DNA from: Campylobacterales bacterium
GTDB taxonomy: Bacteria; Campylobacterota; Campylobacteria; Campylobacterales; Hydrogenimonadaceae
Direction: 5' to 3'
DNA: 33,371 nt
NCBI GenBank assembly: GCA_027081015.1
Contig: JALWMA010000124.1
Location: forward strand, 1 to 33,371
In this document: positions 23,685 to 32,828 of the stretch, piece after piece
Layout: every line of letters begins with the position of its first letter
Numbering within the stretch: position 1 is the first letter of the stretch
The notes under the pieces: model-generated
Told to the model about the DNA's origin: nothing
What the model saw: only the letters and a program-made list of their open reading frames with translations
The model's database searches: none
Translations under genes and position numbers: made by a program

Positions 23685-25166
23685 ATGGCTGGACGGAACG
23701 TATTTTACTGTATCGACGAAAAAGAGGCGCTGGAGTTCGACGGCTCCTCCCTTTCCGTAACCGATATAAAAAGGGCCAAAAGGGGCTTTTGTGCATCGGT
23801 GGTTCCGCCGAGCCATATTCGCTCCCACACCTTCAAGATTCCGGCCGATACCGATGCCGAAAGGCTCGATACGCTCGTAGAGATCACGATGTTCGAGGCG
23901 GGAGGGCTCGATCTCGAGAAGGAGTATTCCGTCGCCTATGTGAAGCATACGCTGGAGTTCGAATCTTCATGGCTGATAGAGGCGTTTGCCGTGGAGCATT
24001 CGAAACTAAAAGAGCTCTTCGGTACGACTGCCTCCAGGGCCGGCCATATAGACCTTCTCGCCGTACCTTACATGGTATACGAGGGGCTCTACCTCTACGA
24101 CAAAGCCGAGAGCGAAAGGACGGATCTCTTCCTCTATCTCGGCGACGACGACTCCTACGCGGTTCTTTGCAAAAACGGCCGCTACATAGCCCACAGGGAC
24201 CTCCCGTCGATCTCTTCTATAGCCGCAAAGGCGAATGTAACCGTGGAGGCGGTAAAAGATACACTGCGCAAACGGGGGCTTCAGGGCGAACTCTACGGAC
24301 CCGACGAGCTGCTCCTGCAAGAGAGCGTAGAGAGTGCGTTTTCGAAAATCGTCGAGCGTGTGGCGCAGACCGTAAACCACAAGCGCGGGATTTTCGGAAT
24401 AAAGGCGGTAGACCGCATAAGCCTCGACTTCGAAGAGAGCCCGATTCCCGGTCTTTGGGAGCTTTTCGACGGCTACGGCTTCGAAGGGAGCGCAAAGGGT
24501 GAGCTCGCCTGCTGCGAGAGCCTCGAGCCCTCCAAGCAGCACATGGGTGTCGAAGCGCTCTATATGCTTGCCGCAAAAGATGGGAGGCTGGAGCCGCCGA
24601 ACCTGACGATTTTTGAGAAAAAGAGGGGCTTCTGGGCCACCCATACCGGGCGTTTTACGGCGGCGGTGGCGGCCTCGGCGCTCCTGGTATGCGGGTACGC
24701 CCTCCTGAAAGAGGCGGAACTGGCCTCTTTGGAGGATGAGAGCGCTATGCTTGACGCCAGACTCAAGAGTGTGAAGCAGAGAGCCGCGGTTTTGCGAAAG
24801 AGCGCGACGAAAGAGCGCTCCATGCTGCAGGAGCAGAGAGAGAGGCTCGATGAGGCAGCGCGTGAAATCATGGCATTCGGCGATACGGCCGATGCCGCAC
24901 TGCTGATAGAGGAGTCGAAGCTGAAAAGGCGGCGGATGGTGGAGGATGTAGACAGGGCGCTCGCCAAATACGGGCTCAGCGCCGCATCGCTGGAGCAGAA
25001 CGGCTCCAGGCGGATGGAGGTGGAGATCCTGAGCGACTATGCGAAACGCGACAGGATCGCAAAGTTCATGAAGGAGCTTATCGACATGGGCTACAGGGGA
25101 GTAGGCACAGAAGCGATAGAGCTTGACGAGAACCTCTACAGCAGCCTGGTGGAGATAGTGCGATGA
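23685..25166 (+). CDS. mshI: MshI-like inner-membrane assembly protein (PilM-PilN fusion)
   Basis: The product has 493 residues. Residues about 1-300 look like an actin-like PilM/GspL cytoplasmic domain, with DLFLYLGDDDSYAVL and IVERVAQTVNHK. A single membrane helix lies at about 322-341 (VAASALLVCGYALL), then a coiled coil (about 342-390) and a periplasmic PilN-like domain. This is the MshI/GspL layout. In PilMNOP systems the two halves are separate genes. It should form the inner-membrane alignment complex with the next two products. A GGAAAAAGAG tract precedes the ATG, and the stop overlaps mshJ by ATGA. Confidence 0.8.
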   Translation: MAGRNVFYCIDEKEALEFDGSSLSVTDIKRAKRGFCASVVPPSHIRSHTFKIPADTDAERLDTLVEITMFEAGGLDLEKEYSVAYVKHTLEFESSWLIEAFAVEHSKLKELFGTTASRAGHIDLLAVPYMVYEGLYLYDKAESERTDLFLYLGDDDSYAVLCKNGRYIAHRDLPSISSIAAKANVTVEAVKDTLRKRGLQGELYGPDELLLQESVESAFSKIVERVAQTVNHKRGIFGIKAVDRISLDFEESPIPGLWELFDGYGFEGSAKGELACCESLEPSKQHMGVEALYMLAAKDGRLEPPNLTIFEKKRGFWATHTGRFTAAVAASALLVCGYALLKEAELASLEDESAMLDARLKSVKQRAAVLRKSATKERSMLQEQRERLDEAAREIMAFGDTADAALLIEESKLKRRRMVEDVDRALAKYGLSAASLEQNGSRRMEVEILSDYAKRDRIAKFMKELIDMGYRGVGTEAIELDENLYSSLVEIVR

Positions 25167-25783
25167 CTCTTCTGGAAGACACGGAGCGGCAGCTGGCGGA
25201 TATGGGGAGGGCCAAACGGCTGGCCCTCACCTTTACCGCCGCGGCGATGGCGGCCGCCGGGGTATGGTTCGGCTGGGTAGAGGATCTCGAAGCCGGCATA
25301 GATAGTACGAGAGCCAAAAACGGGCAGATAGTGAAACAGATAGCGATGGTGGACCTCAAAAAGCTTTCAAACAGGATCGAAGAGCTCCGCCGCAAGCGGA
25401 TGGAGGCGGCCGAAACGCTTCAGCGCAGGCGTGCGCAGCTGCTCTATCTGCGCACCGAGATGGATAGAGTCGAGAAGCTGAAGTTCGACCAGGGCGTCAT
25501 GGCCGACCTTCTTGACGCCATTCTCAAAAGATCGGTTAGGCTGGGGCTGAGGATCGACTCGATAGAGAGCGTAGAGGATCCTCTCGATCTTACGCCGCTT
25601 CTTCAGAGAAAGAGGAGAGTCTCCGTCGAGGGGGCGGGTGCGTTCGCGAAGATCGTGAGCCTGAGCCACTACATAGAGAGTCGCCCAAAGCTTGCGAAGA
25701 TCGATTCGCTCGATATATCGCTCGATAAAAAGGGGAACACGACATTCAGAATAGATATATCTACATACGGGGTGAAAGAGTGA
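25163..25783 (+). CDS. mshJ: MshJ-like (PilO/GspM type) inner-membrane protein
   Basis: This 206-residue bitopic protein has a short cytoplasmic tail, one membrane helix at about residues 20-37, a coiled coil to about 105, and a small ferredoxin-like periplasmic domain (SLDISLDKKGNTTFRIDISTYG). The layout and place after the MshI-like gene fit MshJ/PilO. It would pair with the PilN-like half of MshI. It is coupled to both neighbours by 4-base overlaps. Confidence 0.75.
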   Translation: MTLLEDTERQLADMGRAKRLALTFTAAAMAAAGVWFGWVEDLEAGIDSTRAKNGQIVKQIAMVDLKKLSNRIEELRRKRMEAAETLQRRRAQLLYLRTEMDRVEKLKFDQGVMADLLDAILKRSVRLGLRIDSIESVEDPLDLTPLLQRKRRVSVEGAGAFAKIVSLSHYIESRPKLAKIDSLDISLDKKGNTTFRIDISTYGVKE

Positions 25784-26184
25784 AGAGGGCGGTTTTCGTG
25801 CTGATTTCGGCGAATCTGTGGAGCATGGCGGCTTTGGCCGGCGAAGCGGAGGATATTTTGAAGAAGTTCGACACCCTGAAAAGCATACATATCCCCTCCG
25901 CGGTGGAGTACAGGGTCTATGACCCCTTCAAGCGTGCGGCGCCGCTGGTCAAAAGGAGCGCCAGGGGGTTCGCGACGCACCGGCCCGCTCCTATAAGAGT
26001 GACGGCCATACTCAACGACAGGGCCTTCATAAACGGGCGGTGGGTCCGTACGGGCGAGTATCTGGGCCGCTACAAAATAGCCCGGATAGGAGCTACCGGT
26101 GTGGTGCTAAAGAGCGGAAACATGACCCGCTTCGTACCGCTCGGCAAGAGGAAGAGAATTTTGAAGATAGAGGAAAACCTATAA
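25780..26184 (+). CDS. mshK: MshK-like (PilP type) periplasmic linker protein
   Basis: This is a 134-residue exported protein with a signal peptide ending about residue 20 (AALAG). The C-terminal part, VTAILNDRAFINGRWVRTGEYLGRYKIARIGATGVVL, has the beta pattern of PilP/GspC homology regions that contact the secretin. Position between MshJ- and MshL-like genes supports MshK. The start is GTG 25780, overlapping the upstream stop as GTGA; the stop overlaps the next start as TAATG. Confidence 0.75.
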   Translation: MKRAVFVLISANLWSMAALAGEAEDILKKFDTLKSIHIPSAVEYRVYDPFKRAAPLVKRSARGFATHRPAPIRVTAILNDRAFINGRWVRTGEYLGRYKIARIGATGVVLKSGNMTRFVPLGKRKRILKIEENL

Positions 26185-27698
26185 TGAGACGTGCGGTTGC
26201 AACACTACTCTTTTTTACCATGCTGCTATACGGTTCGGCCGACTGCCGGACGAAACTCTTTTCGTTCAAGGTATCCGGTGCAGCAGGTACCGTTACCCTC
26301 TACGACGTTCTCGAAAACCTCGCCGATACCTGCGAGTTCACCGTCATGTTCGCCGACAGAGAGGTACAGAGGGTCTTAAAGAGTCCGCTGAAGATGGTCT
26401 ATATAAAAGACTACACCCTCGATGACATGTTCCGCTTCCTCTTCGACGACCACAATATGTTCTACGACTTCGACCGCGAGAGAAGGGTCTTGACGGTATC
26501 TTACATAGAGACAAAATCTTTTCACATTGACTACGTGAACCTGAGCGAGCTGAAGACGGAGTCGGTAAAGTCCATAACGGTCGGGGCCTCCGGAAACCAG
26601 GGCGGAGTATACGGCACCACGGGCTCATACGGAAGCTCTTCTACGGTAGGCAGAGCCGGTTACGGCGGTTCCGGTGGCGGCGACAACTCCGACTACACCA
26701 CCATTAAGACCGTAACCGAGTTCAACTTCTGGAGCGACTTCAAGAGCCAGATAGACGCCATACTGCAGCGCGACGAAGACAGCCACACGGTAAAGAGCAA
26801 AGCGCTTGTGAACAACGAAGGCGGAATCGTTACGGTTACCGGAACCAAGCGCCAGATCGAGAGGGTGCAGAGATATATAGAGCAGGTGATGGGGCGGCTG
26901 CACAAACAGATCATGCTCGAAGCGCGCCTGGTGGAGCTGCGCTACAACGACCAAAACACCACCGGGGTGGACTGGAGCCGTTTCGACCTCTCTCTGAAAG
27001 GGGAGGTTTCGGATACCTACCAAAGGGGGCTCTCTTCGCTTACCGACCGCCCCTTCTACTCGTTCAGCTACAACTTCACGATAGACGGGCTTCTCGACTT
27101 TCTGCAGCGTTACGGCACCGTGAACACCCTCTCAAACCCCAAAATCATGACACTCAACAACCAGCCCGCGGTAATAAACGTGGGAGACCAGATAAACTAC
27201 AAGTACCAGACTGGCGAGATCACGACCACAACTACCGGGAACCCTGTGGGTACCAACACATACCAGCTAGGATCCGTATTTATTGGGCTTACTCTAAACA
27301 TCGTACCGGAAGTCACCGACGACGGTTTCATCATACTGCGTGTAAATCCTGTCGTGAGTGAAATGTTGGGAGACAACAGTACAAGCGACCTTACATACAC
27401 CCAGCCCGATAGTTATGTACGAAGCATGCCGCCCGATGTGAAGATAAAGCAGCTCACCTCCATTGTGAAAGTGAAGAACGGTCACAAGGTGATAATAGGC
27501 GGGCTCATAAGCAACCGCACCTACTCGACCAACACGAAAGTACCGGTGCTTGGAAGCCTTCCCCTGGTCGGCAGGGCGTTCAGCCACAACGGTACGCAGA
27601 GCCAGAAGGTGGAGCTGATCATCATACTGACTCCGAAGATCGTGGACGGAACATCTTTCCCGTCCATCGACGACGCACTGCGGATGGGGGGCAGGTAG
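26184..27698 (+). CDS. mshL: Outer-membrane secretin MshL-like
   Basis: The product has 504 residues with a signal peptide (about 1-20). An STN-like domain follows (about 25-100, TLYDVLENLADTCEF), then a Gly/Ser/Tyr-rich insert around 135-175 (YGTTGSYGSSSTVG), an N1-type domain and the secretin barrel. The C-terminal signature VPVLGSLPLVGRAF followed by ELIIILTPKIV is classic. It forms the pore through which the fibre passes. The Gly-rich insert resembles disordered loops seen in other secretins. AGAGGA lies at 26169-26174. Confidence 0.9.
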   Translation: MRRAVATLLFFTMLLYGSADCRTKLFSFKVSGAAGTVTLYDVLENLADTCEFTVMFADREVQRVLKSPLKMVYIKDYTLDDMFRFLFDDHNMFYDFDRERRVLTVSYIETKSFHIDYVNLSELKTESVKSITVGASGNQGGVYGTTGSYGSSSTVGRAGYGGSGGGDNSDYTTIKTVTEFNFWSDFKSQIDAILQRDEDSHTVKSKALVNNEGGIVTVTGTKRQIERVQRYIEQVMGRLHKQIMLEARLVELRYNDQNTTGVDWSRFDLSLKGEVSDTYQRGLSSLTDRPFYSFSYNFTIDGLLDFLQRYGTVNTLSNPKIMTLNNQPAVINVGDQINYKYQTGEITTTTTGNPVGTNTYQLGSVFIGLTLNIVPEVTDDGFIILRVNPVVSEMLGDNSTSDLTYTQPDSYVRSMPPDVKIKQLTSIVKVKNGHKVIIGGLISNRTYSTNTKVPVLGSLPLVGRAFSHNGTQSQKVELIIILTPKIVDGTSFPSIDDALRMGGR

Positions 27699-28490
27699 AT
27701 GCTCGATTATAAAAGGGCGGCTGCTCTCTTCGAAGACAGGGCCGACAGCGGAGAGTACTTCGATTCGGCGAGTGCCGAGCGTTCCAGAAGCACACTGAGG
27801 AGGGTCGTGGGCGAAGAGGAGAGGAGACCCCTTTTCCTTCTGGGGGAGCCCGGCGTCGGCAAGAGCCATATGCTCGAGACGGTTGCCGAAGAGATGAGGG
27901 GCGAGCGGCTCGTCGTACATCTGAAAGAGCCCTTTTTCGAGCCGAAAGACTTCCTGGAGCGCCTGCTGCGCGAAATAGGAGAAAAGAGGGAGGGGGGATT
28001 GGACGGTATGAAGAGGGCGGCCGTCGATGCCTACGGCCGAAAAGAGCACCTGATAATGATAGACGAAGCGCAGATTCTCGATGAAAAGTCGCTCGAGTTT
28101 TTGAGGATTTTGGCAGACACGAAAGCCTTCAGGCTGCTCCTTTCGATGCACCGCAAAGAGGGCGAGGAGATTTTGGCCAAACCCCACTTCAGAACCAGAA
28201 GCCACCGCGTCGTCGAGATAGGCGCCCTCTCGGCCGACGAGGTGCGGCGCTATGTGGAGGGGAGGCTTGCCGGAAACGGGCTGGAGGAGGTTTCGCGCCT
28301 GTTCGAAGCGAAGCACTTCAAGCGCATATACCGCTATACCGGCGGGAACTTCAGGACCCTAAAACGTATGGTGCAGACCCTCTTCGAAATCATGGATTAC
28401 GCAAAGAGCGAGGGGCTCACGAAGTATGCCGTGCCTAACGGCTGCACCATCGATATGGCCGCACTCGATCTGGAGCTGATAGATGAATAG
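27699..28490 (+). CDS. mshM: MshM/ExeA-type AAA ATPase
   Basis: This 263-residue AAA+ ATPase has Walker A GEPGVGKS (49-56) and Walker B LIMIDEAQ (118-125). The family includes MshM and ExeA; ExeA helps assemble the secretin across the peptidoglycan. This copy has no peptidoglycan-binding domain or membrane helix, as in MshM. A SHRVVEIGALSADEV segment fits the sensor and lid region. The ATG directly follows the mshL stop, and the gene overlaps mshN by 8 bases. Confidence 0.85.
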   Translation: MLDYKRAAALFEDRADSGEYFDSASAERSRSTLRRVVGEEERRPLFLLGEPGVGKSHMLETVAEEMRGERLVVHLKEPFFEPKDFLERLLREIGEKREGGLDGMKRAAVDAYGRKEHLIMIDEAQILDEKSLEFLRILADTKAFRLLLSMHRKEGEEILAKPHFRTRSHRVVEIGALSADEVRRYVEGRLAGNGLEEVSRLFEAKHFKRIYRYTGGNFRTLKRMVQTLFEIMDYAKSEGLTKYAVPNGCTIDMAALDLELIDE

Positions 28491-29265
28491 CCGTTTCGAA
28501 TCGCTTCTAAGCAGGTGCGGATCGAGAAGGAGAAGGGTCGCCGCCAAGCGGATAGGTGCAGTTTCGCTGCTTCTTCTTTTGGGAGGCGCCGCGGCATATC
28601 TGACACGCTATGAGGGGCCTCTTTTAAGCGGCGGAAGCGAAAAACGAGATGTCGAAACCGTTGTCGTGACGGCCCCGCCCGCCCCCGCGGAGCCTGCAAA
28701 AGAGGAGCCGGCCAAAAGAGAGGCGGAGCCGCAAACCGCGAGGGCGGCCGAGCCGAAGAGGGAGATCGAAAAAGGTGCCGCAGCGGTTGTGAAAGAGAGG
28801 GGGAATGCCCCGAAAGAGGGCGAAAATAGCGAACCGAAAGAGATAAAAAAAGAGGTTGCAAAAGGGGTTGTCAAACCGGAAGCGAAACCGGATAAAGATG
28901 GGCAGGCAGCACTTTTAAAACCGGAAGTCGAGAAAAAAGAGGCGAAACCGAAAGTTATGCTGGAGGTAAAGGAGGTTGCGGGCGTAGAGGCGCTGCTCGA
29001 ACAGTATGCGAATGCGCCGAGGTACTCCGTGGCCCTTAAAATCGCACGGAACTATTTCGACGAGGGAGATTTCGAAAAGGCCTCTTTGTGGGCGAGGAGA
29101 GCGAACGTTCTGGACCGTGACGACGAGGGGGCGTGGATTGTCTACGCGCAGTCGGAGTACGCGCTCGGGCGCGAAGAGCGGGCGAAGCGGATACTGAGGC
29201 TCTTTTTGGACTACAAAGATTCGGCAAAAGCGCGCTCTTTGCTGATGACATGGGGAAGTGAATGA
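28483..29265 (+). CDS. mshN: MshN-like TPR membrane protein
   Basis: The product has 260 residues. One membrane helix lies at about 24-40, preceded by a very basic stretch (SRRRRVAAKR). A long Pro/Glu/Lys/Ala-rich linker spans about 60-160. A C-terminal helical TPR-like domain follows (LKIARNYFDEGDFEKASLWA, then WIVYAQSEYALGREERA). The layout and its place between the AAA ATPase and the assembly ATPase match MshN. The linker would let the TPR domain reach through the periplasm. Confidence 0.75.
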   Translation: MNSRFESLLSRCGSRRRRVAAKRIGAVSLLLLLGGAAAYLTRYEGPLLSGGSEKRDVETVVVTAPPAPAEPAKEEPAKREAEPQTARAAEPKREIEKGAAAVVKERGNAPKEGENSEPKEIKKEVAKGVVKPEAKPDKDGQAALLKPEVEKKEAKPKVMLEVKEVAGVEALLEQYANAPRYSVALKIARNYFDEGDFEKASLWARRANVLDRDDEGAWIVYAQSEYALGREERAKRILRLFLDYKDSAKARSLLMTWGSE

Positions 29266-30932
29266 TTAGGCAGAGTGTAAGGCTGGGCGATATACTGGTC
29301 GAAAAGGGTCTCATCACCGAAGATGAACTGACGGAGGCCCTGAAGAAGCAGAAGGAGAGCGACTACACCAAAAAGCTGGGCGAGATTCTGGTGGACGAGG
29401 GCTTTGTGACCGAAAGGGAGATAGCGGAGCAGCTGGCGAGCCAGCTTAGGCTGGAGTTCGTGGACCTCTACGGCGTGGAGCTGGATCTGAAGCTGCTCGA
29501 GCAGTTTCCCCTGCAGATTCTAAAAAACGCATGGGCGGTGCCGTTCGGAGAGGATGAGGAGAACATATTCGTAGCCACCTCCGATCCGCTCAACTACGAC
29601 GCCCTCGAGGTTCTCGAAAGAAGTGTGGTAACGAAGCCGATCAAACTCTTTCTGGCGATGAAGGGCGAGATCCAGCACATATTCCAGCGAATCGAAATCA
29701 TAGACTCAACCAGGTCGATCGTAGCCGAAGTGAAGCGCGAGATAAAACAGCACGGCATCAAAAACGAGAGCGAAGAGAGCGCCGTTTTGAAGCTCATAAA
29801 GCTCATAATAAAAGATGCCGTGATCCGCAACGCGAGCGACCTGCATATAGAGCCGGACGCCTACGAGGTGTCTGTGCGCGCCAGGGTGGACGGCGTGCTT
29901 CACGAGACCTTCGTCTTCGATCTGGAGGTATACACAGCCCTCGCCTCGCGCATAAAGATACTCGGGAACCTCGACATATCCGAGCGCAGAAAGTCGCAGG
30001 ACGGCAGGTTCATGCTGGTCGTCGACGGCAAAGAGTACGACTTCAGGCTCTCGGCGACCCCCACCCTGCACGGCGAGTCGATAGTGATGCGAATTCTCGA
30101 CCAGCAGAAGGTTCTGATGAAGATGTCGGAGCTCGGGTTCGAAGAGGATAACCTCAAAACCTTCCATGAGGTGATTCACCAGCCCTACGGCATAGTTCTG
30201 CTAACAGGCCCCACCGGCAGCGGAAAGACAACGACCCTCTATGCCGCCTTGAACGAGATCAAAAGCATCGAAAACAAGGTGCTGACCATAGAGGATCCCG
30301 TAGAGTACCAGCTCCCCCTCATTCAGCAGGTACAGGTCAACGAAAAGATCGGTTTCACATTCGCGAAGGCGCTGAAATCTTTTCTGAGGCAGGACCCCGA
30401 CATCATAATGGTGGGCGAGATTCGCGACTTCGAGACGCTCTCCGCGGCCGCACAGGCGTCGCTTACCGGGCATCTCGTCTTCTCCACACTCCATACCAAC
30501 GACGCCCCGAGCGCCGTCAGCAGGATGGTGCAGATGGGGCTGGAGCCCTACCTGATAGCCGATGCGCTCATAGCCGTGGTGGCTCAGCGCCTCGTGCGTA
30601 AAATCTGCCCCTACTGCAAAACCGAGAGCAGGCCCCACCACGACCTGATAAAGAGGGTGGAGAAGTACCTGCCCGAAAGTCCGATCTTCTACAGGGGCAA
30701 AGGGTGCCCCGAGTGTGAGATGACCGGCTATATGGGCAGAACGCTGATAGTGGAGATAATGAGCGTAAACGAAGCGGTCGCGCATAAGATCTCCGAAGGG
30801 GCACCGAGGCTCGAGATAGCCAAAGCGGCGCTCGAAACGGGGCAGTACCGCCCGATGGTAGAAGACGGCGTCAGAAAGGTTCTCGCCGGGGTTACCACCC
30901 TCGAAGAGGTGTTGAGGGTTACGCGGAGCTGA
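29262..30932 (+). CDS. mshE: Pilus assembly ATPase MshE (GspE/PilB family) with MshEN domain
   Basis: The 556-residue hexameric ATPase powers fibre extension. The N-terminal MshEN domain has two 24-residue motifs, at 7-30 (RLGDILVEKG...L..Q) and 38-61 (KLGEILVDEG...L..Q). In Vibrio MshE these motifs bind cyclic di-GMP. Walker A is GPTGSGKT (316-323). The Asp box follows around TIEDPVEY, and Walker B is DIIMVGEIRD. Zinc cysteines are CPYC (449, 452) and CPEC (482, 485). The gene is joined to mshN by ATGA and lies 2 bases before mshG. Confidence 0.94.
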   Translation: MIRQSVRLGDILVEKGLITEDELTEALKKQKESDYTKKLGEILVDEGFVTEREIAEQLASQLRLEFVDLYGVELDLKLLEQFPLQILKNAWAVPFGEDEENIFVATSDPLNYDALEVLERSVVTKPIKLFLAMKGEIQHIFQRIEIIDSTRSIVAEVKREIKQHGIKNESEESAVLKLIKLIIKDAVIRNASDLHIEPDAYEVSVRARVDGVLHETFVFDLEVYTALASRIKILGNLDISERRKSQDGRFMLVVDGKEYDFRLSATPTLHGESIVMRILDQQKVLMKMSELGFEEDNLKTFHEVIHQPYGIVLLTGPTGSGKTTTLYAALNEIKSIENKVLTIEDPVEYQLPLIQQVQVNEKIGFTFAKALKSFLRQDPDIIMVGEIRDFETLSAAAQASLTGHLVFSTLHTNDAPSAVSRMVQMGLEPYLIADALIAVVAQRLVRKICPYCKTESRPHHDLIKRVEKYLPESPIFYRGKGCPECEMTGYMGRTLIVEIMSVNEAVAHKISEGAPRLEIAKAALETGQYRPMVEDGVRKVLAGVTTLEEVLRVTRS

Positions 30933-30934
30933 GT

Positions 30935-32176
30935 ATGCGATACTTCAGGATAGATTACAGGCACGGGAACAGGCGCGAATCGGTCGTGCTCGAGGCGCAG
31001 TCGAAAATGGATGCGGTAACCGAGTTCAGGCAGCGCACCCTCGGAGTCATGCTTTCGGTAAAGGAGGTCTCTAAGCCCTTTTCGCTGAAACTGCGTAAGT
31101 GGCTCGAGGCCAACAGGTCGCCGGTACGCCGTAAAAGGGTCTCTCAGGAGCCCTACATAGCGACACTGAGGCAGATATCGGTCATGCTCGATGCCGGACT
31201 ACCGATAAACCAGTGCCTCGAAGAGGCGATACGCTCCACCGACGACGAGATGCTCAAAGAGATTCTGCGCTCGGTACTCTCGGACATAGAGAGCGGCATG
31301 AGCCTCAGCGAAGCGCTCGGGCCCTTCAGGGTCCAGCTCGGCAGCATCTCGCTCTCCATGTTCAACCTCGGAGAGCAGACGGGAACGCTTTCGGACTCGA
31401 TAAAAAAACTGGCGGAGATACTCGAGCAGATCCAGCACAACAGGCGTGAGCTGGTGCGGGCGACGCGCTATCCGCTCTTTACGATCATCGCTATGATGAT
31501 CGCTTTCGTCGTAGTCATACTTATGGTCGTTCCGCAGTTTCAGGAGATATTCGCCGAAAGCGGGGCCGATCTGCCCTTTCCTACGCAGCTTCTGATCTGG
31601 GTGGAGCATGCGATGACGAAATACGGCCCATTCATCGTAGCGGGTGCGGTCGTTTTGAGCCTCCTTTTTTCGTACATCTACGGAAAAAATGAAAAAGTGA
31701 GGCTCGAAGCGGACCGTCTGCTGCTTAAAATCTATATCGTAGGCAAGGTGACGCACTACGCGATGGTGGGACGCTTCGTCTATATATTCAACGTTCTGCT
31801 AAATGCCGGCATTCCGATAACCGATGCGCTCGATGCGGCCATAGGCGTGGTGGAGAACAGCTATATGAAAAGGCGTCTCGAGGCGATAAAAAGGGCCATA
31901 GAGGAGGGGCGTCCGCTCCACAGCGGCTTTGAAGAGAGCGGACTCTTCGCAAACATGATAGTGCAGATGGTGAAGGCGGGCGAGCAGGGCGGCGCGCTGG
32001 GTACGATGCTTCAGAAGGTCACCGACTACTACCAGGAGAGGTATCAGCACATAGTCGACAATGTAGCGTCGATGATCGAACCGATCCTGATAGCCGCGAT
32101 AGCCGGGTTCGTACTGGTACTGGCGCTCGGAATATTCCTGCCCATGTGGAGCATGGCCGAAGTGATGGGGATGTGA
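30935..32176 (+). CDS. mshG: Inner-membrane platform protein MshG (GspF/PilC family)
   Basis: This 413-residue polytopic protein has two T2SSF repeats. The first begins around residue 70 (YIATLRQISVMLDAGLPINQCLEEA), the second around 270 (RFVYIFNVLLNAGIPITDALDAA). Membrane helices are at about 178-198, 231-250 and 384-402. The platform turns ATPase motion into subunit addition. Its N-terminal 65 residues are basic and cytoplasmic. The stop overlaps the start of the 31-codon gene that follows as TGATG. Confidence 0.93.
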   Translation: MRYFRIDYRHGNRRESVVLEAQSKMDAVTEFRQRTLGVMLSVKEVSKPFSLKLRKWLEANRSPVRRKRVSQEPYIATLRQISVMLDAGLPINQCLEEAIRSTDDEMLKEILRSVLSDIESGMSLSEALGPFRVQLGSISLSMFNLGEQTGTLSDSIKKLAEILEQIQHNRRELVRATRYPLFTIIAMMIAFVVVILMVVPQFQEIFAESGADLPFPTQLLIWVEHAMTKYGPFIVAGAVVLSLLFSYIYGKNEKVRLEADRLLLKIYIVGKVTHYAMVGRFVYIFNVLLNAGIPITDALDAAIGVVENSYMKRRLEAIKRAIEEGRPLHSGFEESGLFANMIVQMVKAGEQGGALGTMLQKVTDYYQERYQHIVDNVASMIEPILIAAIAGFVLVLALGIFLPMWSMAEVMGM

Positions 32177-32271
32177 TGGAGAGCGAATTCGGTACGATAA
32201 CGGTTGCGGTGATAAGCACGCTCATTCTGGCGTTCGGACTCTGGATTATCAGAAAGTTGACACAGATATAG
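32176..32271 (+). CDS. 31-residue membrane micropeptide coupled to mshG
   Basis: A 31-codon frame starts at the ATG sharing its A with the mshG stop (TGATG) and ends in TAG. The peptide has an acidic N-terminus (MESEFG), one hydrophobic helix (about 8-25) and a basic tail (RKLTQI), so it should be a single-pass inner-membrane peptide with its tail in the cytoplasm. Translation would be by re-initiation; no separate ribosome site is needed. MshF follows mshG in Vibrio but is much larger. I recognise no family. It could be an accessory to the assembly platform or a non-functional frame. Confidence 0.5.
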   Translation: MESEFGTITVAVISTLILAFGLWIIRKLTQI

Positions 32272-32279
32272 GGGGCGGC

Positions 32280-32315
32280 CTTTTTCGGCTCTATCCTGCG
32301 TCGAACCGGAAAAAG
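32280..32315. terminator. Bidirectional terminator between the pilus operon and the convergent pilins
   Basis: CTTTTTCGG (32280-32288) pairs with CCGGAAAAAG (32306-32315), with one bulged G. The T-rich arm serves one strand and the A-rich arm gives a T-run on the other. Confidence 0.5.
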
Positions 32316-32347
32316 AGAACGAAACGCCCGAGCTGCGGGGATGGGTG

Positions 32348-32824
32348 TCAGTTGTCGATCAGGGTGAAGGTGCCGGAGGTGCTGTTGTACTCCCAGTAGT
32401 CGTTTGCGTCCGGTTTGCCGGCGATGTCGGGTGACGCCGCCTTTACTCCGCCGTTGGAAGCGGGGCCCCTGTAGAAGCCGTCGGCCCCTTTTAGCCATTT
32501 TACGTTTTTCCCGTTTTTCAATATTTTGTCAAGCGGTGCGGTGTCGCTGCTGCCCAGTTTTATCGGGTATCCTGTCGCTGCGTCGAACTGTGTGGGGTCG
32601 GATGGGTCTATGTCGAAACCGCAGGTAAACGATCCTTCGTTTATTATCCACTCTCCGTGGCATGCCTCTATCGCCGTCTGAACCGACGAGGCGGTGGAGA
32701 GTTCCGAGGTTATTTTGGCGTTGTCACGCATCCCCAGAAACTTCGGAACGGCGACGCCGCCGAGCACCCCTATGAGAAGGATGACGAATATCAGCTCGAT
32801 AAGGGTGAAGGCGGCTCTTCTCAT
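32348..32824 (-). CDS. Type IV prepilin (MshA/MshB-like)
   Basis: The 158-residue pilin has the signal MRRA-AFTLIELIFVILLIGVLGG. Cleavage may follow the second Ala, giving Phe +1 and Glu +5. VAVPKFLGMRDNAK continues the N-terminal helix as in major pilins. Two cysteines (IEACHGE, FTCGFD) probably form a disulfide. The sequon EYNST lies near the C-terminus. It starts 4 bases after the stop of the upstream pilin with only a weak ribosome site, so it is probably translated less than that pilin. Confidence 0.88.
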   Translation of the reverse strand: MRRAAFTLIELIFVILLIGVLGGVAVPKFLGMRDNAKITSELSTASSVQTAIEACHGEWIINEGSFTCGFDIDPSDPTQFDAATGYPIKLGSSDTAPLDKILKNGKNVKWLKGADGFYRGPASNGGVKAASPDIAGKPDANDYWEYNSTSGTFTLIDN

Positions 32825-32828
32825 GCGT

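Noticed and set aside
27294-28316. A 340-codon minus-strand frame across mshL and mshM.
   Set aside because: Antisense to a secretin and an AAA ATPase with intact motifs; it reflects high GC codon bias.
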